The notes under the pieces were generated by a model. It did no database searches, was not told the origin of the DNA, and saw only the letters and a list, made by a program, of their open reading frames with translations. Below, piece by piece: positions 1 to 7,033 of a stretch of DNA of 7,200 nt. This DNA is from Chitinophagaceae bacterium (lineage in GTDB: Bacteria; Bacteroidota; Bacteroidia; Chitinophagales; Chitinophagaceae). Made by a program: the position numbers and the translations under genes. The DNA is taken from NCBI GenBank assembly GCA_947468255.1, contig CANIMM010000157.1, forward strand, positions 1-7,200. Reading direction: 5' to 3'. Each line of letters begins with the position of its first letter. The stretch's first letter is position 1.

Positions 1-257
1 ATGGGCGCCTGCTTACTTAACTCGCCGGTAACTTTGATTGAAAAGTCGGCCACCTCCTTATTTGCCTTGCGCAAAATGGCTACTATATCCATGCCAGTAC
101 AGCCTGAAAGTGCAGTTAGCACAAAAGGCTTGGGAATAGGGCCATTATCCTCACCCCCCACTCTTTCTGGGGCATCCATAATTATGGTATGACCGTTTAC
201 CAATGCGTTGAACTGCATTTTCCCCATCCACTGAGTTTCAATTTCATGTTGTGCCAT
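1..257 (-). CDS. OsmC/YhfA-like family protein, N-terminal part (cut by window edge)
   Basis: The minus strand is open from an ATG at 255-257 to the window edge, giving 85 residues of a protein that should be about 135-140 long. It matches the OsmC/Ohr superfamily and most resembles the YhfA branch. It has an N-terminal strand pair around W10-V20, the GG..NGPIPKP stretch at 34-44, and the helix motif LSGCTGMDIVAIL at 50-62 with the first conserved Cys at C53. A strand like the one after the YhfA helix follows (DFSIKVTGEL, 71-80). Family members with both Cys residues reduce organic hydroperoxides in the cytoplasm; YhfA-type members have no firmly assigned substrate. The second conserved Cys lies outside the window, so peroxidase chemistry cannot be confirmed. 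M11 and M14 are alternative starts, but M1 keeps the complete first strand. The gene follows the efflux operon on the same strand but is separated from it by a strong hairpin and 354 bp, so it is probably transcribed on its own. Confidence 0.88.
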   Translation of the reverse strand, partial: MAQHEIETQWMGKMQFNALVNGHTIIMDAPERVGGEDNGPIPKPFVLTALSGCTGMDIVAILRKANKEVADFSIKVTGELSKQAP

Positions 258-314
258 AATGATTTGATTTAAATGAATTGATAATAAAAAACTTAGTTTG
301 CCTTTACCAATTAT

Positions 315-322
315 CAAACATA
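315..322 (-). promoter_or_regulatory. Possible Bacteroidota -7 box for the OsmC-like gene
   Basis: On the minus strand this octamer reads TATGTTTG, an exact fit to the TAnnTTTG -7 consensus of Bacteroidota primary sigma promoters. It ends 57 bases before the OsmC-like start codon, implying a leader of roughly 50 nt. No clear TTG -33 element is found at the usual distance upstream, so the match could be chance in AT-rich DNA. Confidence 0.35.
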
Positions 323-530
323 AAGATTTGATTAAACTGATTGAATGTAAAATTACCAATGGAAGAACCCATTTTTAGTGACAAATGTTACAAAGCAGCG
401 GATGAAGGAAATAGAGAAATTGATGAACCTATAAGAAGGAATTGCTTTTTCCGAAAATTCGATCATCAAATTACCCATTTGTAAGCTAAATACATCAAGT
501 AGTTGTATAGTGTCATTTCATACATTTATA

Positions 531-573
531 CGAATAAAGAACGCCCGATGAACAGATTGTTCATCGGGCGTTC
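531..573 (-). terminator. Intrinsic terminator of the efflux operon
   Basis: Positions 539-554 and 558-573 are perfect reverse complements, giving a 16-bp stem with a GC-rich core (CGCCCG/CGGGCG) and a 3-base loop. On the minus strand the stem is followed by TTTATTCG, a short imperfect T-run. It starts 38 bases beyond the channel gene's stop codon, where an operon terminator is expected. The T-run is weaker than a textbook one, but the stem length and GC content make chance unlikely in this AT-rich background. On the plus strand the trailing bases are less T-rich and no convincing plus-strand gene ends here. Confidence 0.8.
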
Positions 574-596
574 AATTTAGTAGCTTCATAATAACA

Positions 597-618
597 GCAG
601 TCAGCAGCTGCTTACTGC
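597..618. repeat. Near-perfect 22-bp palindrome across the channel gene stop codon
   Basis: GCAGT-c-AGCAG is followed directly by CTGCT-t-ACTGC, so ten of eleven base steps pair, with no spacer at the centre. It covers the last codons and the TAA stop (612-614) of the channel gene. It could be a protein-binding palindrome or an mRNA 3'-end structure, or it may simply be chance. Confidence 0.4.
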
Positions 619-2045
619 CACCCCCCGCCTAAAGCCCTGTATATATTGGTTACTGAATTAAATTGTCTTTTTCTAGCATCTACCAATTCCAACTTCGTTG
701 CTAGTGCATCTCGTTGTGCCATCAACACTTCCAAATAATTTGCTCTTGCTGATTTAAATAAATCATTAGAAATATCTATAGATTTTACCAACACATCCAC
801 TTCTTTAGATTTTAGGCTGTACAGTTTTTCTAAATTATTGATATTGGATAATTCATTGGACACTTCAGCAAATCCTGTCAGAATTGTTTTTTGGTAATTA
901 TACAAGGCTTCAACCTGAAGGGCATTGGCCGTATTAAATTCAGCCGTAATAGCCCTTCGGTTAACGATAGGCCCTGCAAAATCACCAACGAGTGAGTATA
1001 ACAATGATTCGGGTGTTCGAAGCAAGTAGCTGGGTTTGAATGCCTGATAACCCATTGTACCGGTAATATCCAAAGATGGATAGAATTCCAATCGGGCAGC
1101 TTTTGCATCACATTTGGTAGCCAACAATTCCAACTCCGCTTGTTTAATATCGGGTCGGTTGTTTAATAATTGAGAAGGAACCCCCACTTTGATTTGAGCA
1201 GGCATTTGAGTAGAAAAAGTTCCTTTGTCACGAGTAATTTTTTGGGGAAACCTACCTAACAAAAAATTAATTTTATTTTCATTCTCAGTGATTTTTTGAA
1301 GAACATCAAATTCCAAGCTCTGAGAGTGATAAACCTGGGCTTCAAATTGCTTTACAGCCAATTCGGTGACCACAGAAGCTTCTTTTTGCACTTTTACAAT
1401 TTCCAACTGGCTTTTTAGTAATTGAATGGTTGCTCTTATAATTTCCAACTCATAATCGGCTGAAAGCAACTCATAATAGCTATTGGCAATTTCAGCAACT
1501 AAATTGGTTACTACAAAGTTTTTCCCTTCGATACTTCCCAGGTACCTGGTAAATGCAGCCTTTTTAGAACTCCTGATTTTACCCCAGATATCGGCTTCCC
1601 AGCTTGCATGAAAACCCAATAAAAAATCGGTAAGATGCTCTGGAACTATTTTTCCGGGAGTAATTTCAGCAGACGCATCACCTGCGCCTTGTGACGTGTA
1701 TCTACCCACTTTTTCAAGCCCCAATCCACCTCCGGCAGAAATGGATGGAAATAATTGTGCATTCCTTGACATCACCCTATTTCGGGCAATTTCAATTTCC
1801 TGTAAAGCAATTAACAGATCAGGATTATTATGAATTGCAGTGTCAATTAAGGATACCAGATTTTTATCTGAAAAAAAATCGCTCCATTTTATTTGGGCTG
1901 AGTTGACAGTGTCTTTTGCATTGCCAAAGGAAGCAGGAATTGGCATCACCTTATTCACTTGCAATTCCTTAGGTATTTTACAACCCGCATAAATCAAGCA
2001 AATCAATAAAACACCTACTGAATAAAATTTTCTACCTATTTTCAT
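612..2045 (-). CDS. NodT/OprM-type outer-membrane efflux lipoprotein (TolC-family channel)
   Basis: This is the outer-membrane exit duct of the tripartite pump; family members form trimers with a beta-barrel in the outer membrane and a long alpha-helical periplasmic tunnel. The 477 residues begin with a signal peptide ending in a lipobox, YAGC, with the lipidated Cys at C22. Two outer-membrane efflux protein repeats follow. Repeat one has the typical W54..FF.D..L..LI opening, NNPDLLIAL at 73-81 and SWEADIWGKI at 148-157. Repeat two has the family signature LLNNRPDIKQAE at 293-304, FYPSLDITGT at 321-330, and coiled-coil helices to the C-terminal ALGGGWQ. The length is normal for NodT-type proteins. 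Its ATG lies one base after the pump gene's stop codon, so translation is probably coupled, and it is the last gene before the terminator. Identification as a family member is firm; the substrate is unknown. Confidence 0.95.
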   Translation of the reverse strand: MKIGRKFYSVGVLLICLIYAGCKIPKELQVNKVMPIPASFGNAKDTVNSAQIKWSDFFSDKNLVSLIDTAIHNNPDLLIALQEIEIARNRVMSRNAQLFPSISAGGGLGLEKVGRYTSQGAGDASAEITPGKIVPEHLTDFLLGFHASWEADIWGKIRSSKKAAFTRYLGSIEGKNFVVTNLVAEIANSYYELLSADYELEIIRATIQLLKSQLEIVKVQKEASVVTELAVKQFEAQVYHSQSLEFDVLQKITENENKINFLLGRFPQKITRDKGTFSTQMPAQIKVGVPSQLLNNRPDIKQAELELLATKCDAKAARLEFYPSLDITGTMGYQAFKPSYLLRTPESLLYSLVGDFAGPIVNRRAITAEFNTANALQVEALYNYQKTILTGFAEVSNELSNINNLEKLYSLKSKEVDVLVKSIDISNDLFKSARANYLEVLMAQRDALATKLELVDARKRQFNSVTNIYRALGGGWQ

Positions 2046-2046
2046 T

Positions 2047-5000
2047 TTAATTAATTTCTTCGGTTAATGGATTTTCTTCTTCATTTTCAATGATGGGATG
2101 TTTTTCTGAAATTCGTCCAAAAATGTAATACAGACCCGGTATAATCAGTACGCCAAAAATTGTCCCAAATAACATTCCGCCAGCAGCAGCTGCCCCGATA
2201 GTTCGGTTACCGATTGCACCAGGGCCAGTTGCAAATACAAGCGGGATTAATCCTGCTATAAAGGCAAATGATGTCATTAAAATTGGGCGCAAACGAACCG
2301 AAGCCCCAGCAATAGCAGCTTCAAAAACCGTTGATCCAGCTTTGTGTTTTTGAACTGCAAACTCTACAATTAACACAGCATTTTTAGCTAGTAACCCTAT
2401 CAACATTACGATAGAAACCTGAGCATAAATATTATTCTCTAAGCCCAAAATTTTAAGCAGAAAAAACGCACCAAAAATTCCGGTAGGCAAGGATAGGATA
2501 ATCGGGAATGGCAAAATAAAACTTTCGTATTGAGCAGCTAAAAGTAAATAAACAAAAGCCAAACAAATAAGGAATATATATATTGCCTCGTTGCCCCTGC
2601 CTACTTCGTCTTTTGATATTCCTGCCCAGTCAATTCCAAAACCTCTGGGCAATTTATTCTTTGCAACTTCCATAACTGCAGCAATAGCAGCTCCACTACT
2701 ATAGCCCTGTGCCGGGCTGCCACTTATTTCAGATGCATTATACATATTATGCCTTGTAATTTCCGATAATCCATACGTTTTATCCATTGTCATAAAAGTA
2801 GAGAATGGCACCATTTCACCTTTATCATTTTTTACATATAGTTTTAAAATATCCTGGGGCAATGCTCTGTATTGTGGTAATGCTTGAACCATTACTTTGT
2901 ATTGTCTATCATATTTTATAAAACTTGTTTCATAATTACTTCCGATAAGGGTAGATAAAGTACTCATGGCATTGTCAATGGTAATCCCTTTTTGCTGCGC
3001 TTTGTCATTGTCAATATTCAACATGTATTGAGGGAAACTCGCACTATAAAAACTAAAAACAGAAGTTAGTTCAGGTCTTTTATTTAGCTCTTTTACAAAG
3101 TCGTTATTAACCGTTTCCATTTTTTTGTAATCCCCGGTAGCCATTTTATCTAATAGGCGTAATTCAAACCCACCGGCAGCGCCATAACCAGGCACCGCTG
3201 GAGGAGGAAAGAATTCAATAGTAGCCCCTTTGATATCCTTGCACTTCTCTTCCAACTCCTTCATTACTTCATTCATTGAATGCTTTCGTTCATCCCAAGT
3301 TTTCAAGTTAATAAGACAGGTGCCTGAATTAGCTCCAGTACCCTCCGACAAAATTTCAAAACCTGCCAAGGATGAAACTGATTTTACATCTTCTATTGTA
3401 GAAGCAATTTTTTGTATCTGAGAACTAATTGCATCTGTTCGCTCTAAAGTTGACCCTGGTGGTGTAAGTATAATTGCATAAAAAACCCCTTGATCCTCAC
3501 TTGGAATAAATCCAGCAGGAATGGAATTTGTTATGCCCCATGTTGCAAAACAAAAAATTAAAAGGGCTAAAACTGTTATTACCCTTCTATTTATGATAGC
3601 ACGTAATATTTTTGCATACCTGCCAAGGATCTGGTTGAACCAATTATTGAATCCATTTAAAAAACTGTTCAGTAAGTTTTTGCTTTTTTTAATACCATGG
3701 GTATTTTTGAGCATGATGGCACACAAAGCAGGTGTTAAAGTTAATGCGATGACACCTGATAAAATAATAGATGTAGCCATGGTAACTGAAAACTGCCTGT
3801 AAAAAATCCCTACCGGTCCTGACATAAATGCAACCGGAATAAATACAGCCGCCATTACCAGGGTGATAGCGATGATAGCTCCGCTAATTTCTGACATAGC
3901 CAATTCCGTGGCTGCTTTAGGCTCCAAATTATGTTCTTCCATTTTTGCATGTACCGCCTCTACCACTACAATGGCATTATCTACTACGATACCAATAGCC
4001 AGCACCAATGCAAACAATGTGATCATGTTAAGGGTAATACCAAAGAATTGCATGAAGAAGAAAGTACCTATTAAGGAAACAGGCACTGCAATAGCAGGGA
4101 TTAGCGTAGAACGCCAATCGCCCAAGAATACAAATACCACCAAACTAACTAAAATAAATGCTTCCAATAATGTATGAAGTACTTTTTCGATAGAGGCATC
4201 TAGAAATTTTGATACATCATAGCTTATTTCGTAATCCATTCCTTTGGGAAACGATTCAGCTTTTATTTCCTCCATTCTTTTTTTAATATTGCGGATTGTC
4301 GCACTAGCATTACTGCCGTATGATTGTTTAATCATAATGGAAGCGGCAGGTTTCCCATTCAGCTTTGCGTATATGTCATAATAGGTACTTCCAAATTCAA
4401 CATTAGCGACATCTTTAATGCGGAGTATTTGCCCATCAGAGCTAGATCTTAAAATAATATTTTCATATCCTTCCTTATTGGTAAATCTACCCGGATATTT
4501 TAAAACATATTCAAATGCCTGTGTGTTTTTTCCTGAGCTTTCACCTGTTTTTCCAGGTGATGCTTCTAAACTTTGCTCATCTAACGCTTTTAAAATCTCA
4601 TCTGCTGAAATTTTATAGGCTAACATTCTATCAGGCTTCAACCAAATTCTCATAGAATATTCACGGTTCCCAAGAATATCTGCAAATCCAACTCCATCCA
4701 CACGCTTGATTTCTGCAAGCAAATTAATATCTGCAAAGTTGTATAGGAATTTTTCATCTAAAGTGCTATCCTTACTAGTTAAGTTAATATACATGAGCAT
4801 ATTAGATTCTTCTCTTGTAATCTTTACGCCTTCTCTTACAACGATTGGTGGTAATTTATTAATTACCCCTGCAACTCTATTTTGAATATTAACAGAAGCG
4901 ATATTGGGATCAACTCCTAAGTTAAACACTACCTGTATTGAAGCTGTTCCATCATTACCGGCATCTGAGGCTACGTATTTTACTCCAGGAACTCCATTAA

Positions 5001-5205
5001 TAGCTCGTTCCAAAGGAATAACAACTGATTTGATCATTAATTCTCCATTTGCACCTGGATATTCGGCGCTGATATTTACTTTGGGTGGAGAAATAGAAGG
5101 GAACTGTGTTACCGGTAACTGGGTTATTGCCAAAGCTCCAAGCAAGGTAATGATTAGTGATATAACAATAGATAGTACTGGCCTTTGTATAAATTTTTTG
5201 AACAT
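2047..5205 (-). CDS. RND multidrug efflux pump, HAE1/AcrB-type inner-membrane permease
   Basis: This is the proton-driven inner-membrane engine of the pump. The 1052-residue length and residue order follow AcrB closely. TM1 is at about 10-30. The first porter/docking loop contains VTQFPSISPPKVNISAEYPGA (32-52) and GVGFADILGNREYSMRIWL (171-189). TM2-TM6 run from about 341 to 498, TM7 is near 540-558, the second periplasmic loop spans about 560-870, and TM8-TM12 run from about 873 to 1027. Proton-relay residues match AcrB numbering: D409 (AcrB D407), K941 (K940), R971 and T978. The partner of D409 is N410, where AcrB has D408. The loop at 614-630 (GFEILSEGTGANSG) corresponds to the AcrB switch loop and keeps one Phe. 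Heavy-metal (CzcA/CusA) pumps lack this overall pattern, so an amphiphile or drug substrate is most likely. The start MFKKFIQRPV is the usual family N-terminus. The gene begins 28 bases after the adaptor gene. Confidence 0.97.
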   Translation of the reverse strand: MFKKFIQRPVLSIVISLIITLLGALAITQLPVTQFPSISPPKVNISAEYPGANGELMIKSVVIPLERAINGVPGVKYVASDAGNDGTASIQVVFNLGVDPNIASVNIQNRVAGVINKLPPIVVREGVKITREESNMLMYINLTSKDSTLDEKFLYNFADINLLAEIKRVDGVGFADILGNREYSMRIWLKPDRMLAYKISADEILKALDEQSLEASPGKTGESSGKNTQAFEYVLKYPGRFTNKEGYENIILRSSSDGQILRIKDVANVEFGSTYYDIYAKLNGKPAASIMIKQSYGSNASATIRNIKKRMEEIKAESFPKGMDYEISYDVSKFLDASIEKVLHTLLEAFILVSLVVFVFLGDWRSTLIPAIAVPVSLIGTFFFMQFFGITLNMITLFALVLAIGIVVDNAIVVVEAVHAKMEEHNLEPKAATELAMSEISGAIIAITLVMAAVFIPVAFMSGPVGIFYRQFSVTMATSIILSGVIALTLTPALCAIMLKNTHGIKKSKNLLNSFLNGFNNWFNQILGRYAKILRAIINRRVITVLALLIFCFATWGITNSIPAGFIPSEDQGVFYAIILTPPGSTLERTDAISSQIQKIASTIEDVKSVSSLAGFEILSEGTGANSGTCLINLKTWDERKHSMNEVMKELEEKCKDIKGATIEFFPPPAVPGYGAAGGFELRLLDKMATGDYKKMETVNNDFVKELNKRPELTSVFSFYSASFPQYMLNIDNDKAQQKGITIDNAMSTLSTLIGSNYETSFIKYDRQYKVMVQALPQYRALPQDILKLYVKNDKGEMVPFSTFMTMDKTYGLSEITRHNMYNASEISGSPAQGYSSGAAIAAVMEVAKNKLPRGFGIDWAGISKDEVGRGNEAIYIFLICLAFVYLLLAAQYESFILPFPIILSLPTGIFGAFFLLKILGLENNIYAQVSIVMLIGLLAKNAVLIVEFAVQKHKAGSTVFEAAIAGASVRLRPILMTSFAFIAGLIPLVFATGPGAIGNRTIGAAAAGGMLFGTIFGVLIIPGLYYIFGRISEKHPIIENEEENPLTEEIN

Positions 5206-5233
5206 ATATTTTGCTTTGTATGTATTAAATCTT

Positions 5234-6316
5234 CTATTGTTTAATTAGCTGTAACTGCGCTACAACTTGCTTTATCGGAATAAAATCAAATTGAATTTTA
5301 TCATCTTCTTTTACGCTTTGAACTCCTTCCAAAAGAATTTTATCGTTTTCTGAAAGCCCTGATTCAACAACATACAAATTGGGTAATTTCTGTTTTATTG
5401 TAATATTTCTCGATTTCAATACATTGTTTTGATCCACTACATAAACATACATTTTGTCCTGGATTTCAAAAGTCGCTTTCTGAGGAATCATCAAAGCGTT
5501 TTTTATACCAATTAGCATTTGCACCCTGCCGGTTTCACCGTGTTTCAAAAGCAAATCAGGATTAGGAAATTTTGCCCTAAACGCAATACTGCCCGTGTTT
5601 TTATCAAACTCGCCCTCGATGGTTTCAATGACTCCCTTGTATTTAAGCGGTTGATTATTTGCCAATAAAAGAGTTGCTGCAGTTTTACCTTCTTTTTTTG
5701 TATTGGCCTTATAATCCAAATACTCCAGTTCAGATAAATTAAAATAAGCGTAGACATCTTTGTTGTTTGAAAGTGTGGTCAACAAAGTTCCTTCATCAAT
5801 CAAGCTGCCCTTTTTAAATTTAATTCTATCAATGATGCCGTCAAAAGGAGCTATAATCTTGGTATAAGACACAAATAATGCCGCGAGCGATTCCTCCGCC
5901 TTTACCTCATCTAACTTTGCTACCGACAATGCCAATTCTGTTTGCGACACGATATTTTTTTCTGCAAGCGTTTTTACATTCTGCATTTCCAATTCCGCCG
6001 TCCTTACTTTAGTCTTTACTTTCAACAATTCAGCTTCATATTCACGGGGCCTAATGGTGAAAAGAAGTTGACCTGCGCTTACATGCTGGCCTTCATCTAC
6101 ATTAATAGTCTCTATGTATCCTTTCACTTTTGCGCGGATCTCAATATTTTGCAGCGATTGTATTTCTGCAACGTAATCCTTTGAGAAAGATGTATCCATC
6201 AAAAGCGGGCTTGTTACAGAATATTTACCCGCTTCCATTTTTTCTGCTTTTTTGGAATTACAAGCGGTAAAACTTACAGTGGCGCATAGGCCAATTAACA
6301 ACAGTAATTTATTCAT
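5234..6316 (-). CDS. RND efflux periplasmic adaptor lipoprotein (AcrA/MexA-type membrane fusion protein)
   Basis: This adaptor bridges the inner-membrane pump and the outer-membrane channel in the periplasm. The 360 residues start with a signal peptide and lipobox FTAC, giving a lipidated Cys at C19. The first half of the lipoyl-like barrel-sandwich domain is at 58-88 (EIRAKVKGYIETINVDEGQHV). A two-helix coiled-coil hairpin covers about 90-150, with its tip near LAEKNIVSQTEL (117-128). The second lipoyl half is YTKIIAPFDGIIDRIKFKKG (151-170). The beta-barrel (about 185-270) includes TGSIAFRAKFPNPD (241-254), nearly as in AcrA, and a membrane-proximal domain closes the protein. The hairpin appears 14 residues shorter than in E. 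coli AcrA. It is first in the operon, the classical order adaptor-pump-channel. No SD sequence precedes the ATG, as is usual in Bacteroidota. An AcrA/MexA-type adaptor for the adjacent pump is the clear reading; the substrate is not determined. Confidence 0.95.
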   Translation of the reverse strand: MNKLLLLIGLCATVSFTACNSKKAEKMEAGKYSVTSPLLMDTSFSKDYVAEIQSLQNIEIRAKVKGYIETINVDEGQHVSAGQLLFTIRPREYEAELLKVKTKVRTAELEMQNVKTLAEKNIVSQTELALSVAKLDEVKAEESLAALFVSYTKIIAPFDGIIDRIKFKKGSLIDEGTLLTTLSNNKDVYAYFNLSELEYLDYKANTKKEGKTAATLLLANNQPLKYKGVIETIEGEFDKNTGSIAFRAKFPNPDLLLKHGETGRVQMLIGIKNALMIPQKATFEIQDKMYVYVVDQNNVLKSRNITIKQKLPNLYVVESGLSENDKILLEGVQSVKEDDKIQFDFIPIKQVVAQLQLIKQ

Positions 6317-6366
6317 AGTATTATAATATTTTCAGAAAATAATTTTACCTGATGAGTTAGCCTATT

Positions 6367-6385
6367 AAATTTTTAGCAAATTTTT
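6367..6385. repeat. Direct repeat of AAATTTTT with 11-bp period upstream of the adaptor gene
   Basis: AAATTTTT occurs at 6367-6374 and again at 6378-6385, separated by AGC, so the copies repeat after 11 bp, about one helical turn. A/T tracts in phase can bend DNA. The pair lies 51-69 bp upstream of the adaptor start codon, inside the likely promoter region. In AT-rich intergenic DNA such repeats can arise by chance. Confidence 0.3.
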
Positions 6386-6400
6386 GAAGATGTCCTGTCT

Positions 6401-6421
6401 CAAACAGTAAGTCATCAGTAA
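6401..6421 (-). promoter_or_regulatory. Candidate operator: CAGTAA direct repeat with 11-bp period, plus loose -7 box
   Basis: CAGTAA occurs at 6405-6410 and 6416-6421 with a 5-bp gap (minus strand TTACTG-ATGAC-TTACTG). Two 6-7-bp direct repeats with an 11-bp period are the layout bound by dimers of OmpR/PhoB-family response regulators. The minus strand also reads TACTGTTTG here (6409-6401), one base longer than the TAnnTTTG -7 consensus. If it were the promoter, the operon's leader would be about 75-80 nt. No regulator gene is in the window to pair with the site. Confidence 0.25.
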
Positions 6422-6535
6422 CCCACTTAAAAAAAATTACCTCACTAACAAAATTTCAGGTTAATACACCTTGCAAATAGGTGGAAAGGAATTAGGATAG
6501 AAAAATCAAGATTCTATACCAAATTAAAATAAGCA

Positions 6536-6898
6536 TCAGAGCCTTAATGCCCCGAGAAAAATAAAAAGAGATGGATGGAGTTTAAAGAAGTATCTAGTAG
6601 CCCAGATGCTTTTGAAAAAGCTGTTGGAAAAGCCTGAAGTAATAAATGAATCGGCTTTATAAGCACTTTTAGATATAAGAAGATTTTTTCGTTCTGAATC
6701 ATTGGTATCATCATCCGCTATAACAAACAAGTAATCATTAAAATATAGATTATTGCTTTGAGAATAATCTTGAATGGGGAGCTGCTCCTGTTGAACCAAA
6801 TCAAAATTATGAGCAGGAACATTGTTCCCTGCAAATGAATAGGATGTTGGATGAAGTATTGCCAACAGAATGCCAATACTAAAAAAGATTAATTTCAT
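6536..6898 (-). CDS. Small exported protein of unknown function upstream of the efflux operon
   Basis: I do not recognise a named family. The 120 residues begin with a convincing signal peptide: K2, a hydrophobic core IFFSIGILLAIL at 4-15, and a likely cut near SFAG (21-24). The mature part is Asn/Gln-rich, then carries an acidic cluster ADDDTND (61-67) followed by SERK (68-71). It ends in an aromatic and hydrophobic stretch (about 90-120: FF, W, FF, then FIFLGALRL). From memory, Bacteroidota genomes often have small secreted proteins with an acidic D-rich patch, an RK pair and a hydrophobic LR-type tail next to RND efflux genes. I could not verify that this is one of them. It lies 219 bp before the adaptor gene on the same strand, with no clear terminator between, so co-transcription is possible. 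A TAnnTTTG box nine bases before the ATG supports the start. It could also be a spurious frame. Confidence 0.6.
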   Translation of the reverse strand: MKLIFFSIGILLAILHPTSYSFAGNNVPAHNFDLVQQEQLPIQDYSQSNNLYFNDYLFVIADDDTNDSERKNLLISKSAYKADSFITSGFSNSFFKSIWATRYFFKLHPSLFIFLGALRL

Positions 6899-6906
6899 AA
6901 CGGCGA

Positions 6907-6914
6907 CAAAGATA
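6907..6914 (-). promoter_or_regulatory. Bacteroidota -7 box for the small exported protein
   Basis: On the minus strand this reads TATCTTTG, an exact TAnnTTTG match, only eight bases before the ATG at 6896-6898. Transcription would start a few bases before or at the start codon, giving a leaderless or nearly leaderless mRNA. A good TTG -33 element is not obvious upstream. Confidence 0.4.
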
Positions 6915-7033
6915 TGTATAGATCTAATAGTAAAATAACTCTTTAACAGTTTATGAACAATCTTTCTGGAGCCAATTATTTCGATAGAATATGAACCCTT
7001 TTTTTTCTTTTAGAAAGGTAGAAAGAAGTTTTT

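Larger units (their letters stand above)
258..611. other. Intergenic region between the efflux operon and the OsmC-like gene
   Basis: This 354-bp stretch holds the operon terminator hairpin (539-573), half of a palindrome straddling the channel gene's stop codon, and a possible promoter for the OsmC-like gene (315-322). A 41-codon plus-strand reading frame (359-484) also lies here, but it has no supporting signal. I see no tRNA, repeat array or mobile-element end. Confidence 0.7.

Noticed and set aside
1..192. Plus-strand 63-codon frame at the window start
   Set aside because: It is antisense to the OsmC-like gene, whose minus-strand translation shows a clear family motif (SGCTGMDIV).
878..1111. 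Minus-strand 77-codon frame inside the channel gene, plus a 70-codon frame at 5545-5757 inside the adaptor gene
   Set aside because: They are out-of-frame overlaps of confidently identified genes, with no domain and no plausible start context.
3863..4177. Plus-strand 104-codon frame, and similar plus-strand frames at 3521-3802, 4418-4618 and 4904-5248
   Set aside because: All lie opposite the intact RND pump gene; their composition mirrors the codon pattern of the real gene, and none shows a family motif or start signal.
6467..6483. Small hairpin CACCT/AGGTG with a 7-base loop, considered as a terminator for the small exported protein
   Set aside because: The stem is only 5 bp and no T-run follows it on the minus strand.
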